From positions 2,905,501 through 2,969,500 of the forward strand of contig NZ_CP018846.1 in assembly GCF_002025705.1 (NCBI RefSeq): DNA of 64,000 nt, written 5' to 3'. The notes under the pieces are model-generated. The model was not told the DNA's origin. It saw only the letters and a list, made by a program, of their open reading frames with translations, and did not search any database. Position numbers and translations under genes: made by a program. Below, piece by piece: positions 53,762-64,000 of this stretch. The stretch comes from Pseudomonas putida (GTDB lineage: Bacteria > Pseudomonadota > Gammaproteobacteria > Pseudomonadales > Pseudomonadaceae). How positions within the stretch are numbered: the first letter of the stretch is position 1; each line of letters opens with the position of its first letter.

Positions 53762-55114
53762 ATGTTCGGACTGGCTACAGATACCTACCTGCTGCTCGAC
53801 GCGCTGGTCACCATCGTCGGGCTGATCCTGCTGATCACCTATTTCAAGGTCCACCCCTTCGTCGCGCTCACCCTGGCCGCCGGTTTCCTCGGCCTGACCT
53901 CCGGCATGCCGGTGGCCAAGGTCATGAAGTCGTTCCAGGACGGCTTCGGCGGGGTACTCGGCTTCGTCGGTATCGTCCTCGCCCTTGGGACGATGCTCGG
54001 CAAGCTGATGGCCGACTCCGGTGGCGCCGACCAGATCGCGCAAACCCTGATCCGCGCCTTCGGCAAGAAGAACGTGCACTGGGCAATGATGTTCGCCGCC
54101 TTCCTGGTGGGCATCCCGCTGTTCTTCGAGATCGGCTTCGTGCTGCTGATTCCGCTGGTGTTCATCGTCGCCCGGCGTTCCGGGGTGTCGCTGATCAAGA
54201 TCGGCATCCCGCTGCTGGCCGGCCTTTCCGTGGTGCATGGCCTGGTCCCGCCACACCCGGGCCCGCTGTTGGCCATCGGCATCTTCCATGCCGATATCGG
54301 CAAGACCATCTTCTATGGTTTGCTGGTCGCATTGCCCACGGCAATTATCGCCGGGCCGCTGTTCGGCAACTTCATTGCCCGGTACATCCCCGGTAACCCG
54401 TCGCAGGAGCTGATGGACCAGATTGCCAAGGAATCGGACCAGAGCAACCTGCCCAGCTTCACCATTACCCTGGTCACCGTGCTGTTACCCGTGGCGCTGA
54501 TGCTGCTCAAGACCTTCGCCGACGTGGTACTGCCGGCCGAGCACATCTTCCGCCAGTGGATGGACCTGATCGGCCACCCGATCACTGCCCTGCTCGCGGC
54601 CCTGTTGCTGGCCTTCTACACCTTCGGCTCGGCCCGTGGCTTCAGCCGCCAGCAGATCATGAAGATGCTCGACCAGAGCCTGGCCCCGACGGCGGCAATC
54701 GTGCTGATCGTCGGTGCTGGTGGCGGCTTCAAGCAGATGCTGGTGGATACCGGCGTGGGTAACGTGATCGGGCAGATGGCCGTGCAGGCAGAGATCTCAC
54801 CGATCATGCTGGCCTGGCTGGTGGCTGCGGTGATCCGTATCGCCACAGGTTCGGCGACCGTGGCGACCATTACCGGTGCCGGCATCGTCGCCCCGGTGAT
54901 CGACCTGGTGCCTGGGGTAAACCGTGAACTGCTGGTGCTGGCCACCGGTGCCGGCTCGCTTATCCTGTCCCACGTCAACGATGCCGGCTTCTGGCTGGTG
55001 AAGCAGTACTTCAACATGACCGTGGCGGAAACCTTCAAGACCTGGAGCATGATGGAGACGATCCTGTCGATCGTCGGCATCATCTTCATCATGGCGCTGT
55101 CGACGGTGGTGTGA
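53762..55114 (+). CDS. gntP: Gluconate:H+ symporter (GntP family)
   Basis: A 450-aa inner-membrane permease with about 12-14 helices. GntP-family segments: GGVLGFVGIVLALGTMLGKL, GIPLFFEIGFVLLIPLVFIV, GLSVVHGLVPPHPGPLLA and RIATGSATVATITGAGIV. Length is normal. It takes up gluconate for GntK. It has its own operator upstream, so it can be derepressed separately from gntK. Confidence 0.94.
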   Translation: MFGLATDTYLLLDALVTIVGLILLITYFKVHPFVALTLAAGFLGLTSGMPVAKVMKSFQDGFGGVLGFVGIVLALGTMLGKLMADSGGADQIAQTLIRAFGKKNVHWAMMFAAFLVGIPLFFEIGFVLLIPLVFIVARRSGVSLIKIGIPLLAGLSVVHGLVPPHPGPLLAIGIFHADIGKTIFYGLLVALPTAIIAGPLFGNFIARYIPGNPSQELMDQIAKESDQSNLPSFTITLVTVLLPVALMLLKTFADVVLPAEHIFRQWMDLIGHPITALLAALLLAFYTFGSARGFSRQQIMKMLDQSLAPTAAIVLIVGAGGGFKQMLVDTGVGNVIGQMAVQAEISPIMLAWLVAAVIRIATGSATVATITGAGIVAPVIDLVPGVNRELLVLATGAGSLILSHVNDAGFWLVKQYFNMTVAETFKTWSMMETILSIVGIIFIMALSTVV

Positions 55115-55145
55115 CCGCTGATCGGGATGATGGCACCTGAGTACC

Positions 55146-55182
55146 TCGGGTAGGGCCCAACACAGATATGAGCCCTACCCGA
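55146..55182 (+). terminator. Hairpin after gntP
   Basis: TCGGGTAGGGC, a 15-nt loop, GCCCTACCCGA: 11 perfect base pairs, 32 nt after the stop. No T-tract. It lies just before the ribosome-binding site of the next gene. Confidence 0.55.
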
Positions 55183-55198
55183 TGCAAAGGAGCCTGCC

Positions 55199-55501
55199 AT
55201 GAACCGCTCAACCCTGCTGCTGCTTGCCCTGCTCACCTCGCCACTGGCCCTGGCGGTCGGCACCGGGCCGACCTACCCCGATGACCCGCACAACCCGGCG
55301 CCGCAGCCGGGTGTCGACAGTACCCTGAACCCGATCGAGAAACCCATGCCCAGGGATACCGACCCGCGTATCCAGGGCAATGACCCACAGAACCCGCCGG
55401 CCCGGCAGAATGACAACCGCGACTTGCCGGGGATGGATGGCAGCGGCTCGGAAGGAACCGGGGGCCAAGGCGCCAATGGAAGCAACGGTAGCCAGCGTTA
55501 A
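55199..55501 (+). CDS. Small secreted Pro/Asp/Gly-rich protein
   Basis: 100 aa. Signal peptide MNRSTLLLLALLTSPLALA-VG. The mature part is disordered and rich in Pro, Asp, Asn, Gly and Gln (PTYPDDPHNPAPQPG, GSEGTGGQGANGSNGSQ). AAAGGAG precedes the ATG. No family function known to me. Confidence 0.6.
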   Translation: MNRSTLLLLALLTSPLALAVGTGPTYPDDPHNPAPQPGVDSTLNPIEKPMPRDTDPRIQGNDPQNPPARQNDNRDLPGMDGSGSEGTGGQGANGSNGSQR

Positions 55502-55530
55502 CCCCCGTTGAACGCCAGCCAAACGAAACG

Positions 55531-55608
55531 ACCTGTGGGAGCGGGTTTACCCGCGAAAGCGTCGGTTGATCTACCATCGCCTTCGCGGGTAAACCCGCTC
55601 CCACAGGT
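55531..55608. repeat. Paired REP elements forming a 27-bp stem
   Basis: ACCTGTGGGAGCGGGTTTAC then CCGCGAA (55531-55557), with the exact inverse at 55582-55608. Lies between convergent genes and is a likely bidirectional transcript end. Confidence 0.9.
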
Positions 55609-55622
55609 TATTCGTGAGGCAT

Positions 55623-57024
<1,402 letters not shown>

Positions 57025-57050
<26 letters not shown>

Positions 57051-58518
57051 GGTCCCCTCCCGCTGCGATATTGAAAGTGAGGCTGACGCGGGTTCCTTCC
57101 TCTTCTCGGCTGCTCAGGCTGACCGAGCCGCCAAAACGTTCCATGATCCGCTTGACCAGGGCCAGGCCTACGCCAAGGCCGCCTTGCTTGGTGGTGTAGA
57201 ACGGCTTGAACACCATTCTTTCCTGTTGCTGGCTCATGCCCTTGCCGGTATCGCTGAGCAGCAGCTGCGCGCGCTGGCCATCCAGCACGCAAACCTGCGC
57301 ATGCAGGACGCCGCCCTTGGGCATGGCTTCCAGGGCATTGGAAAACAGGCTGTTGAGGATCTGCGTAAGCTGCAGGGGCTGGCTGGCCACCCACTGCGCC
57401 TGCGGGCCTTCGAAGCTGAAACGCACACCGTTGCGCTCGATCTGCTGGGCAAAGGCCAGGTGGGTATCTTCGATGGCCGCCACCAGGTCCACCGCCTCGG
57501 CAGAATCGCTGGTCGGGCGCAGCGACACCAGCAGCTCCCGCACCCAGCGCGACATGCGGTCGACCTGGGTGATGATGTCGTTGATGTTCTTCTGCGCCAG
57601 CGGGCTGGCAATCCCTTCCGCCAGCTCGGCGCTGGAGCGGATATTGGCCAGCGGGTTGCGCAAGCTATGGGCTACGGCGGAAGACATCTCGCCCAGTGCC
57701 ACATAGGTTTCGCTGGCCACCAGCCGATCCTGTTGCTGCTGCAGCATGTGCGCGGCGCGGCGCACGATCCAGAACAGGCCGAAGTAGATCAGCGCCCCGC
57801 CCACCAGGGTCGAGGCCCAGATCAGCACGTAACCACGCTGGATACGCCGCACCAGATCCTGCGGCTCCTTGTAGATCTCGACCATGGCCATGACCTGCTC
57901 GCCTTGGCTGTCGAACAAGGGGATGTAGTTTTCGATGAACAGGTATTTGGGCTCGCGCAGGAATTTCTGCTCTTCGCGGTCGTCTTCGACTTTGTGGTAA
58001 CTGGCCGAAACCGCCTTGCGCGAGCGGAAGGCGCGGTTCAGGTCGCCGTCAGCCTCGATGCGCTTGCCGATCAGCTCGGGGTTGGTGGACCAGACGATGG
58101 TGCGGTCACGGGCATAGGCGTTGGCCAGCAAGATGTCCGGCAAGTGCTCGACGTGGTCGAGAAACTCGACCCGGGTCGACTCGGCCAGGGCCGGGCTGAC
58201 TTGCAGGTGCTGTTCGTCCAGGCGCGGGTTGAGCAATTCGCCCATGGTGGTGCCGGGCGGCAGTTGCGAATGGCGCACTTCGGCCAGGGCCAGGGACTGG
58301 ATGAACTGGGAAGTGAGCATGGCATCGCGCTCGACACTGTCGCGCACCACGAAGCGGGTTGAGACGTAGCCCAGGCCGCCGGCCACCGAAGCGATGATCA
58401 TCAGGCTGATCACCGAGAACCAGCGCAGCAGGTTGAACTCGCGAAGCGGCACGGCCATGCCGCTGCTGCCGGGCAGTGCGGCGGGTTTTACCGGAACATC
58501 TTCATCCAGCATCTGCAT
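57025..58518 (-). CDS. Sensor histidine kinase, paralogue 1
   Basis: A 497-aa membrane kinase. Helices at about 32-54 and 255-280 flank a periplasmic sensor domain of about 200 residues (RDSVERDAMLTSQFIQSLAL, EFLDHVEHLPDILLANAY). The H-box AVAHSLRNPLANIRSSAELA carries the phospho-His. The ATPase domain has LFSNALEAMPKGG, DTGKGMSQQQ and GGLGVGLALVKRIMERFGG. It is coupled to the response regulator downstream. It closely resembles the kinase at 58811-60280. Confidence 0.9.
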
Positions 58519-58747
58519 CGCGTCGTTCCCGTGCAGGGAGTCCGTTCATAAGGTGGCCATCGCACTGCTACCGACAGTAGCAAATTAATGGCACCTCACC
58601 AGGGCAGCTGCCGCCGCCATTTGCCGCGAGTTACCTGCTGCAAGAAACTGCAAGAAGCCAGCCAGTACGGGAAGCAAATTATCATATCTATATAAAACAA
58701 TAGGTTATGAGCTATTTATGATTTCGAGTTGAGGATGAGCCCCCACA

Positions 58748-58768
58748 TTTGGGTACCCTTTACCCAAA
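58748..58768. promoter_or_regulatory. Inverted repeat in the AT-rich gap between the two kinase genes
   Basis: TTTGGGTA-CCCTT-TACCCAAA, perfect 8-bp arms. It lies 43 nt after the end of the upstream kinase gene and 230 nt before the start of the downstream one. It may be a terminator or operator. The rest of the 292-bp gap is AT-rich and holds no ORF. Confidence 0.45.
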
Positions 58769-58810
58769 AATATAAAACTAGTTATTTTTCAATCACTTAC
58801 ATTGATTAAA

Positions 58811-60280
58811 TTAAGTATTTTGTGATGAGTTAACCAATCGAAAACTGAGCGAGACCCGCGTGCCATGGCCCTCGCTGCTACTCAGGCGGACTGAACCGCC
58901 AAAGCGCTCCATGATGCGCTTGACCAGTACCAGCCCCACACCCAGCCCGCCTTGCTTGGTACTGAAAAATGGCCTGAACGCCAAACGCTGCTGCTGTTCG
59001 TTCATGCCCTTGCCGCTATCGGCAAGGCGCAAGGTCAGGCTGCGCCGGTCGCGCTTGACCACCTCGATACGCAACCGCCCACCCTGCTCCATCGACTCCA
59101 TGGCATTGGCGATCAGGCTGTTGAAGATCTGCCCGAGCAGTGCCGGGTGGCCAAGTACCTGCACTGGCGGTATCGGTTGCAGATCCAGGGTTACCCCGCT
59201 GCGCGCCAACGGCACGGCAAAACTCTGCAGGCTTTCCTGCAGCACCTGGGGCAAGTCGACCGGCACCGCTTCATCATTCAGCGGCCGCAAGGATTGCAAC
59301 AACTGGCGTATCCACTGCGACATGCGGTCGACCTGGCTGATGATGTCGTTGATGTTGCGTTGCGCCGGGCCTTCATCGAAGGCCTGGGCCAGTTCGGCGC
59401 TGGAGCGGATGCTGGCCAACGGGTTGCGCAGGCTGTGGGCCACCGCCGAGGACACCTCGCCAAGGGCCACATAGGTTTCACTGTTGATCAGGCGTTTCTG
59501 CTGCACCGCCATCAACCGCGCGGCGCGGCGCATGATGCCGTACAGGCCGATGTAGACCAGCGCCGCACCGATGGTGATGGCCAGCCAGATGAGAATCAGG
59601 CCGTGCTCGATTCGCACGATCAGGTCGTGGGGCTCCTTGTAGATTTCCACCATCGCCGTGACGGTATCGCCATCGGCATCGAACAAGGGGATGTAGTTTT
59701 CGATGAACAGCTGTTCCGGCGGGGTCACGAACTTCTGTTCAGCGCGTGCCTGCTCAAAGTTGTGGTAGCTGGCCGAAACCCGCATCTTGTACTCGAAGGC
59801 GCGGTCCAGGTCGTCATCAACTTCGATCAGCTTGCCCATCAGCGCCGGGTTGGTCGACCAGATCACCGTGCGGTCCGGGGCATAGATATTGGCCAGCAGC
59901 ATGTCCGGCAGGTGCGCGATATGGTCGAGGAACTCACCACGGGCCTTGCGCCGCGCTTCCGGGTCGACGTCGGGCATGGCCGTGCGGTCGGTGCGTGGGT
60001 CAAGCAGTTCACCCATGGTGCGCACATTGGGGATCGACACATGGCGCACTTCGGCGTCGGCGATCGAGGTGATGAACTGCGCCGTGAGCAAGGCGTCGCG
60101 CTCGATGCTCTCATCGATGATGAACCGGCTGGAAATAAGCCCAAGGCCCGCAGCCACCGAGAGGATGATCGCCAGGCTCACCCAGGCATACCAGCGCAGC
60201 AGGTTGAACGGCCTGCGCGGGGCTGCAGCTTCATTGCCCGCGGGTGCCTCGATTGCTTCGTAACGGGGGGCGCTGTCCAT
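58811..60280 (-). CDS. Sensor histidine kinase, paralogue 2
   Basis: 489 aa from ATG 60280 (MDSAPRYEAIEAPAGN), with GGAG 6-9 nt upstream. Same architecture as paralogue 1: periplasmic sensor (DESIERDALLTAQFITSIAD, DHIAHLPDMLLANIYAPDRT), H-box AVAHSLRNPLASIRSSAELA, ATPase SLIANAMESMEQGG, DSGKGMNEQQ and GGLGVGLVLVKRIMERFGG. No response regulator of its own is adjacent, so it probably feeds the regulator at 55623. An in-place duplication is likely. Confidence 0.9.
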   Translation of the reverse strand: MDSAPRYEAIEAPAGNEAAAPRRPFNLLRWYAWVSLAIILSVAAGLGLISSRFIIDESIERDALLTAQFITSIADAEVRHVSIPNVRTMGELLDPRTDRTAMPDVDPEARRKARGEFLDHIAHLPDMLLANIYAPDRTVIWSTNPALMGKLIEVDDDLDRAFEYKMRVSASYHNFEQARAEQKFVTPPEQLFIENYIPLFDADGDTVTAMVEIYKEPHDLIVRIEHGLILIWLAITIGAALVYIGLYGIMRRAARLMAVQQKRLINSETYVALGEVSSAVAHSLRNPLASIRSSAELAQAFDEGPAQRNINDIISQVDRMSQWIRQLLQSLRPLNDEAVPVDLPQVLQESLQSFAVPLARSGVTLDLQPIPPVQVLGHPALLGQIFNSLIANAMESMEQGGRLRIEVVKRDRRSLTLRLADSGKGMNEQQQRLAFRPFFSTKQGGLGVGLVLVKRIMERFGGSVRLSSSEGHGTRVSLSFRLVNSSQNT

Positions 60281-60386
60281 GACGGACTCCACTGCAGGGC
60301 ACCTGTTGAAAGGTTATAGCCCAGAGTTGGGTAACCATGACGCTGATTGGGGACGAGTTGCGCCACTTTCGCGACGCAAGGCCCGT

Positions 60387-60980
60387 TCAAAGTGGCGAAT
60401 CATCGGCCAGCCCCTGCAGCTTGCGGTACTCGCGCAACACATTCGGTACATACCGGCGGGTTTCGGCGAATGGGGGTACCGCACCACGCCGCCGGACGGC
60501 ATCGGGGCCTGCGTTGTAGGCGGCCACGGCCAGGGTGATGTCGTTGTCGAACAGGGTCAGCATGCGTTTGAGGTAACGCGCCCCACCCTGCACGTTGTCT
60601 TCGGGGTCAAGGATGTCTTCCACGCCCATCTCCTTGGCCGTGTCTGGCATCAGTTGCATCAGCCCCACCGCCCCGGCTGCCGAACGGGCCTTTGGGTTGT
60701 AGCCAGACTCAGCCTTGATCAGCGCATGCAATAGCGCCAGCGGCACATCGTAATCGCGGGCCGCCGCCGCCACCAGTTCGGCGTAAGGCCGCCCGGTGAT
60801 CAACTGCGCGCCGGCCGGGCCAGCCTGGGCAAGGGGTTCGCTGATTACCCGTTCGTAGTGGCGTCCTGGCCGATGGACGTTGCTCAGTACATAACCGCCA
60901 TTGGCATCGACGGAAATGTACATGTCGGCCTGGGCGATTGCCGCCACCAGCCAGGTCACTACCAGAATCACCACTCGCAT
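60387..60980 (-). CDS. Lytic transglycosylase (Slt family)
   Basis: A 197-aa secreted peptidoglycan hydrolase. Signal peptide MRVVILVVTWLVAAIAQA. The SLT domain carries the catalytic Glu in LIKAESGYNPKARS and the motifs GAVGLMQLMPDTAK, NVQGGARYLKRML and AVAAYNAGPDAV. It is divergent from gspG, so it may open peptidoglycan for the secretion apparatus. Confidence 0.9.
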   Translation of the reverse strand: MRVVILVVTWLVAAIAQADMYISVDANGGYVLSNVHRPGRHYERVISEPLAQAGPAGAQLITGRPYAELVAAAARDYDVPLALLHALIKAESGYNPKARSAAGAVGLMQLMPDTAKEMGVEDILDPEDNVQGGARYLKRMLTLFDNDITLAVAAYNAGPDAVRRRGAVPPFAETRRYVPNVLREYRKLQGLADDSPL

Positions 60981-61168
60981 GTCGGTCGCCTCCCCGCCGT
61001 GCTCCCCCCCGATGTGGGGGAAATGCCCCGGAAAACCCGGGCTTTTCTGCTACGACGCAAGCACCATGCCGCTTGCCATGGCGCATGGCGCAAGGCCCCG
61101 AGGCAGACGTGCACGGCTGTTGCATGTGGCTTGGAAACGCGTGTCCCCATGCAGCGGAGGGCTTCACC

Positions 61169-61594
61169 ATGCAGCGCAGATCCAACCCCCAACGTGGCTT
61201 CACCCTGCTTGAACTCCTGGTGGTCCTGGTGGTGCTCGGTTTGTTGGCCGGTATCGTCGCGCCCAAGTACTTCAGCCAGCTCGGCCGCTCGGAAGCCAAG
61301 GTGGCGAAGGCGCAGATCGAAGGCTTGGGCAAGGCCCTGGACCTGTACCGCCTGGAAGTGGGCCATTACCCCAGCAGTGAGCAAGGCCTGCAGGCGCTGG
61401 TCGCCGCCCCCAGTGGCGAGGCGCGCTGGTCGGGGCCCTACCTGCAGAAGGCCGTGCCGCAAGACCCATGGGGCCGCCCTTACATCTACCGCCAGCCCGG
61501 CGAAAACGGCGGTGAGTACGACCTGCTGTCGATGGGCAAGGACGGCCAACCCGGCGGCGATGGCGAAAACGCTGAAATCACCAGCTGGCAATGA
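61169..61594 (+). CDS. gspG: Type II secretion major pseudopilin GspG
   Basis: 141 aa from ATG 61169, with GGAGG upstream. Prepilin peptidase site G-FTLLELLVVLVV with Glu5, then an amphipathic N-terminal helix. The GspG C-terminal domain is clear: HYPSSEQGLQALV, DPWGRPYIYRQPG and DLLSMGKDGQPGGDGEN (Ca-binding region). Only GspG and GspF occur here; no other T2SS genes are visible in the window. Confidence 0.93.
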   Translation: MQRRSNPQRGFTLLELLVVLVVLGLLAGIVAPKYFSQLGRSEAKVAKAQIEGLGKALDLYRLEVGHYPSSEQGLQALVAAPSGEARWSGPYLQKAVPQDPWGRPYIYRQPGENGGEYDLLSMGKDGQPGGDGENAEITSWQ

Positions 61595-61605
61595 GGAGAA
61601 CGGCC

Positions 61606-62796
61606 ATGCGCTATAGCCTCAAGGCCCTCGGCAGACAGGGCATTGTGCAGATACAGATCGACGCCGAGGATGCCGAACACGCGCGTCGCCAGGCCGAGCA
61701 CCAAGGGCTGCGGGTGGTCAGCGTGCGCGGCCAGGGCAAAACCCTGCGTGGCCTGGCCTGGCGCCGTGCGGCAAGTTTCGACCTGGTGCTGTTCAGCCAG
61801 GAACTGACCACCCTGCTGCACGCCGGCCTGCCACTGATCGATGCCTTGGAGAGCCTGGCGGAAAAGTCCCCCATCGGGGCAACGCGCAAGGTCCTGACCG
61901 AGCTGGTGCGCCAGCTCTATGAAGGCCGCTCGTTATCCCAGTCACTGGCCCAGCAGCCACGGGTGTTCCCGCCGCTGTATGTGGCGCTGGTACAGTCCAG
62001 CGAACGTACCGGCGCGCTGGGCGATGCCCTGGCCCGCTACATCGGCTACCGCCAGCGTCTGGACCTGGTCCGGCAAAAGTTGGTGGGCGCTTCGGTCTAC
62101 CCGTTGTTGCTGTTGCTGGTGGGTGGTGGTGTGGTGCTGTTCCTGCTCGGCTATGTGGTGCCGCGCTTCAGCCTGGTGTTCGAGGGCATGGGCAGCGAAC
62201 TGCCCTGGTTGTCGCAGGTGCTGATGGATGTCGGCCTGTTCCTGCATGCCCAGCAGTTGCCGCTGGCACTGGCGGTTGCGGGCGGCATCGGTGCATTGGT
62301 GGTCCTGCGCCGCAACCCGCTGGTACGGCGCTGTGCATCACGGCAGCTGCGGCGTTTGCCAGCCTTGCATCAGCGCCTGGTGATGTATGAACTGGCGCGG
62401 TTCTATCGCTCGCTTGGGATCCTGCTGCAGGGCGGCATCCCGATCCTCACCGCCATGGGCATGGCCCACGGGCTACTTGGCAGCGCTTCGGCGCAAGGCC
62501 TGGAACAGGCCAGCCGACGCGTCGGTGAGGGGCTGCCGTTATCGGACGCACTGGAGGCCGGCCAACTGGTCACCCCAGTGTCGCTGCGGTTGCTGCGGGC
62601 GGGGGAACAATCGGGGAACCTGGGGGAGATGCTCGAACGCTGCGCGGATTTCCATGATCAGGAAATCGGCCGCTGGGTGGAGTGGTTCGTGAAACTGTTC
62701 GAGCCGCTGCTGATGACCTTCATCGGGCTGCTGATCGGGGGGATCGTGATCCTGATGTACATGCCGATCTTCGACCTGGCTTCGAGCATTCACTGA
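61606..62796 (+). CDS. gspF: Type II secretion inner-membrane protein GspF
   Basis: 396 aa from ATG 61606, with GAGGAG upstream, 11 nt after gspG. Two T2SF domains (about 65-190 and 265-390) with motifs FSQELTTLLHAGLPLIDALE and FYRSLGILLQGGIPILTAMG. Three membrane helices: about 167-188, 217-238 and 370-392. It forms the inner-membrane platform that contacts the GspE ATPase, which must be encoded elsewhere. Confidence 0.93.
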   Translation: MRYSLKALGRQGIVQIQIDAEDAEHARRQAEHQGLRVVSVRGQGKTLRGLAWRRAASFDLVLFSQELTTLLHAGLPLIDALESLAEKSPIGATRKVLTELVRQLYEGRSLSQSLAQQPRVFPPLYVALVQSSERTGALGDALARYIGYRQRLDLVRQKLVGASVYPLLLLLVGGGVVLFLLGYVVPRFSLVFEGMGSELPWLSQVLMDVGLFLHAQQLPLALAVAGGIGALVVLRRNPLVRRCASRQLRRLPALHQRLVMYELARFYRSLGILLQGGIPILTAMGMAHGLLGSASAQGLEQASRRVGEGLPLSDALEAGQLVTPVSLRLLRAGEQSGNLGEMLERCADFHDQEIGRWVEWFVKLFEPLLMTFIGLLIGGIVILMYMPIFDLASSIH

Positions 62797-62798
62797 CC

Positions 62799-63713
62799 TC
62801 AGTAGTCGAAGCGGTCCACCGCCCGCCGCCGCTCGTTGTCATCGCGCCGGTCATAACTGGCAGTGGTCTGGATGTTGGCATGGTGTGCCAGCTTCTGCGC
62901 AATCGACAGGTCATGCTCTTCGATCACCCGGGTGATGAACGCCCGGCGAAAATCATGGGGCATGATCTTTACCCCCACCTGGGCGCCGCGCTGGCGGGCA
63001 ATGTAGTAGATCGCATGCTTGGTGATGCGTGCGCGGGTGATGTGGTTGCCACGGCGAATGCGGTTGAACAGGAACGGGTCGTCCGAGGCGCCCTCGGGTA
63101 GCGCCTGCCGGCGCAGGTCCAGCCAGGCCTGCAGCTTTTCGAATGCCCAGGCCGGGGCGTACTTGATCAGCTGCCGGTTACCCTTGCCGGTGACCTGCAA
63201 GCTGCGCGCCTCGAAGTCGACCTGGTCGAGGTCGATATCCACCGATTCCGACTTGCGCATGCCGGTGCCGTAGAGCAAGGCGATGATGGCCGCATCGCGC
63301 ACGCCCTGCGGCCGCGGGTCGGCCTCGCACAGGTCCATCAGTTCGCGAATCAGGCTGCGCCGCAGGTTGCGCCCGGGCGGCAGGCGGCTGCCGGACGCCG
63401 GCTTGACCTCGCGGATGCGCAACAGTTGCTCGTGGTCGATCAGGCCTTGGCGCCATGCCTCGTTCATCACCCCGCGCACGGCATTCACATACAGCGACGA
63501 GCTGTTAGGTGCATAGCCATCGGCGCGCAATGCCGCGACCAGGCCAATCACATGGCCAGGCTCAAGCCGGTGCCAGGGTACATCGACGAGGTTGCAGTCG
63601 ACGAAACCGAGGCGGTCGGCGGCATCCTGGAGGATGTAACGCATGGTCTGCTGGCTGGAGGGTGCCAGCCGGGCCAGGTATTGCAACAACGGGTTGTGGG
63701 GAAGGTTGGACAA
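62799..63713 (-). CDS. Tyrosine site-specific recombinase
   Basis: 304 aa. N-terminal SAM-like core-binding domain (about 1-100), then a catalytic domain with Arg in YGTGMRKSESV, Lys in VTGKGNRQLIK, H-x-x-R in MPHDFRRAFI, His in LAHHANIQTT and Tyr in TASYDRR, so all catalytic residues are present. Resembles a chromosomal XerC/D-like recombinase rather than a phage integrase, with no phage genes beside it. The 3' end lies 2 bp from gspF, convergent. Confidence 0.88.
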   Translation of the reverse strand: MSNLPHNPLLQYLARLAPSSQQTMRYILQDAADRLGFVDCNLVDVPWHRLEPGHVIGLVAALRADGYAPNSSSLYVNAVRGVMNEAWRQGLIDHEQLLRIREVKPASGSRLPPGRNLRRSLIRELMDLCEADPRPQGVRDAAIIALLYGTGMRKSESVDIDLDQVDFEARSLQVTGKGNRQLIKYAPAWAFEKLQAWLDLRRQALPEGASDDPFLFNRIRRGNHITRARITKHAIYYIARQRGAQVGVKIMPHDFRRAFITRVIEEHDLSIAQKLAHHANIQTTASYDRRDDNERRRAVDRFDY

Positions 63714-63834
63714 AACAACGAATCCTGAAGCGAATCAAAGCGAAGGCAGGCAATGTTACCGTAACCCGGCCAATTGATCGAACCGCTGGCCGCTGTGGTC
63801 TAGAGTGAGTTCACCCCCCTGCCTGCGAGCGCCC

Positions 63835-64000
63835 ATGGTTTTCCACCGCCTCACCCGTACCCACCCCCGCTTGAGCATCGCTGCCGTGGCTGGCCTGGTC
63901 GGTGCCTGGTTCATTCCGGCCGATGACGCCATCCAGCGCACCCTCGCCGGCTGGAACCTTGGCGTCTGGCTGTACCTGCTGCTGGTGCTCTGGCTGACCT
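63835..64000 (+). CDS. DUF1345 membrane protein (start only)
   Basis: ATG 63835. MVFHRLTRTHPRLSIAAVAG is followed by LVGAWFIPADDAIQRTLAGW and NLGVWLYLLLVLWLT, then the window ends. Two hydrophobic helices so far. The sequence matches the opening of DUF1345 proteins (about 215-220 aa). Function unknown. Confidence 0.75.
   Translation, partial: MVFHRLTRTHPRLSIAAVAGLVGAWFIPADDAIQRTLAGWNLGVWLYLLLVLWLT

Overview
The window looks like a chromosome segment of a Pseudomonas putida-group bacterium. The evidence is the high GC content, the CTTCGCGGGCAAGCCCGCTCC-type REP elements, a complete fapA-F functional-amyloid operon, a gntR/gntK/gntP gluconate locus with Pseudomonas-type operators, a CobN/ChlI/ChlD aerobic cobaltochelatase cluster, and sCache and PAS chemoreceptors. 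Species assignment is inference; no database was searched. LAYOUT. (1) 1-5966, minus strand: a copper/silver efflux operon encoding a small secreted Met/His/Cys protein, CusC, CusB (with a fused CusF-like domain) and CusA, which runs off the left edge. (2) About 6.1-13.1 kb: an accessory region of decayed prophage genes on the plus strand, interleaved with minus-strand cargo genes of lower GC. The cargo genes sit next to copies of two short repeat families. The region ends in a frameshifted, 5'-truncated tyrosine integrase immediately before ybiT. (3) 13.1-25.8 kb, core genes: ybiT, an MFS transporter, an alpha/beta hydrolase, azoR, AraC and LysR regulators, a quinone reductase-like protein, an MmcQ/YjbR protein, a DUF1294 protein, uppP, a chemoreceptor, and pnuC with an NadR-like kinase. 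(4) 26.0-35.7 kb: fapABCDEF, an LTA-synthase-like sulfatase and a VpsR/FleQ-like sigma-54 activator. A GG-N10-GC promoter candidate lies in front of fapA. (5) 35.8-46.1 kb: a cobalamin locus, with chlD-like, chlI-like, cobN and cobW on the minus strand and cbtB, cbtA, cobE and cobM on the plus strand. Each side has its own cobalamin riboswitch. Between the two riboswitches lies a roughly 0.8-kb imperfect inverted repeat with 19 copies of a 7-bp unit at its centre. (6) 46.4-51.8 kb: an EvgA/BvgA-like response regulator with a BvgS-like hybrid kinase, whose signal-peptide frame and main frame are separated by a ten-C tract, and a BdlA-like PAS-PAS-MCP protein. (7) 51.9-55.1 kb: gntR, gntK and gntP with three palindromic operator candidates. 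(8) 55.6-60.3 kb: a sigma-54 response regulator with a GAFTDA loop and two tandem paralogous histidine kinases. (9) 60.4-64.0 kb: a lytic transglycosylase, an isolated gspG-gspF pair, a tyrosine recombinase and the start of a DUF1345 membrane protein. HOW THE GENES WORK TOGETHER. Several blocks are coherent: copper export (region 1), NAD precursor salvage (pnuC and the kinase), cell-surface amyloid and probable envelope modification under an enhancer-binding protein (region 4), B12-controlled cobalt uptake and chelation (region 5), and gluconate uptake and phosphorylation under GntR (region 7). The most unusual features are the repeat-associated cargo array in the prophage remnant, the poly-C tract in the BvgS-like kinase, and the inverted repeat between the two riboswitches.
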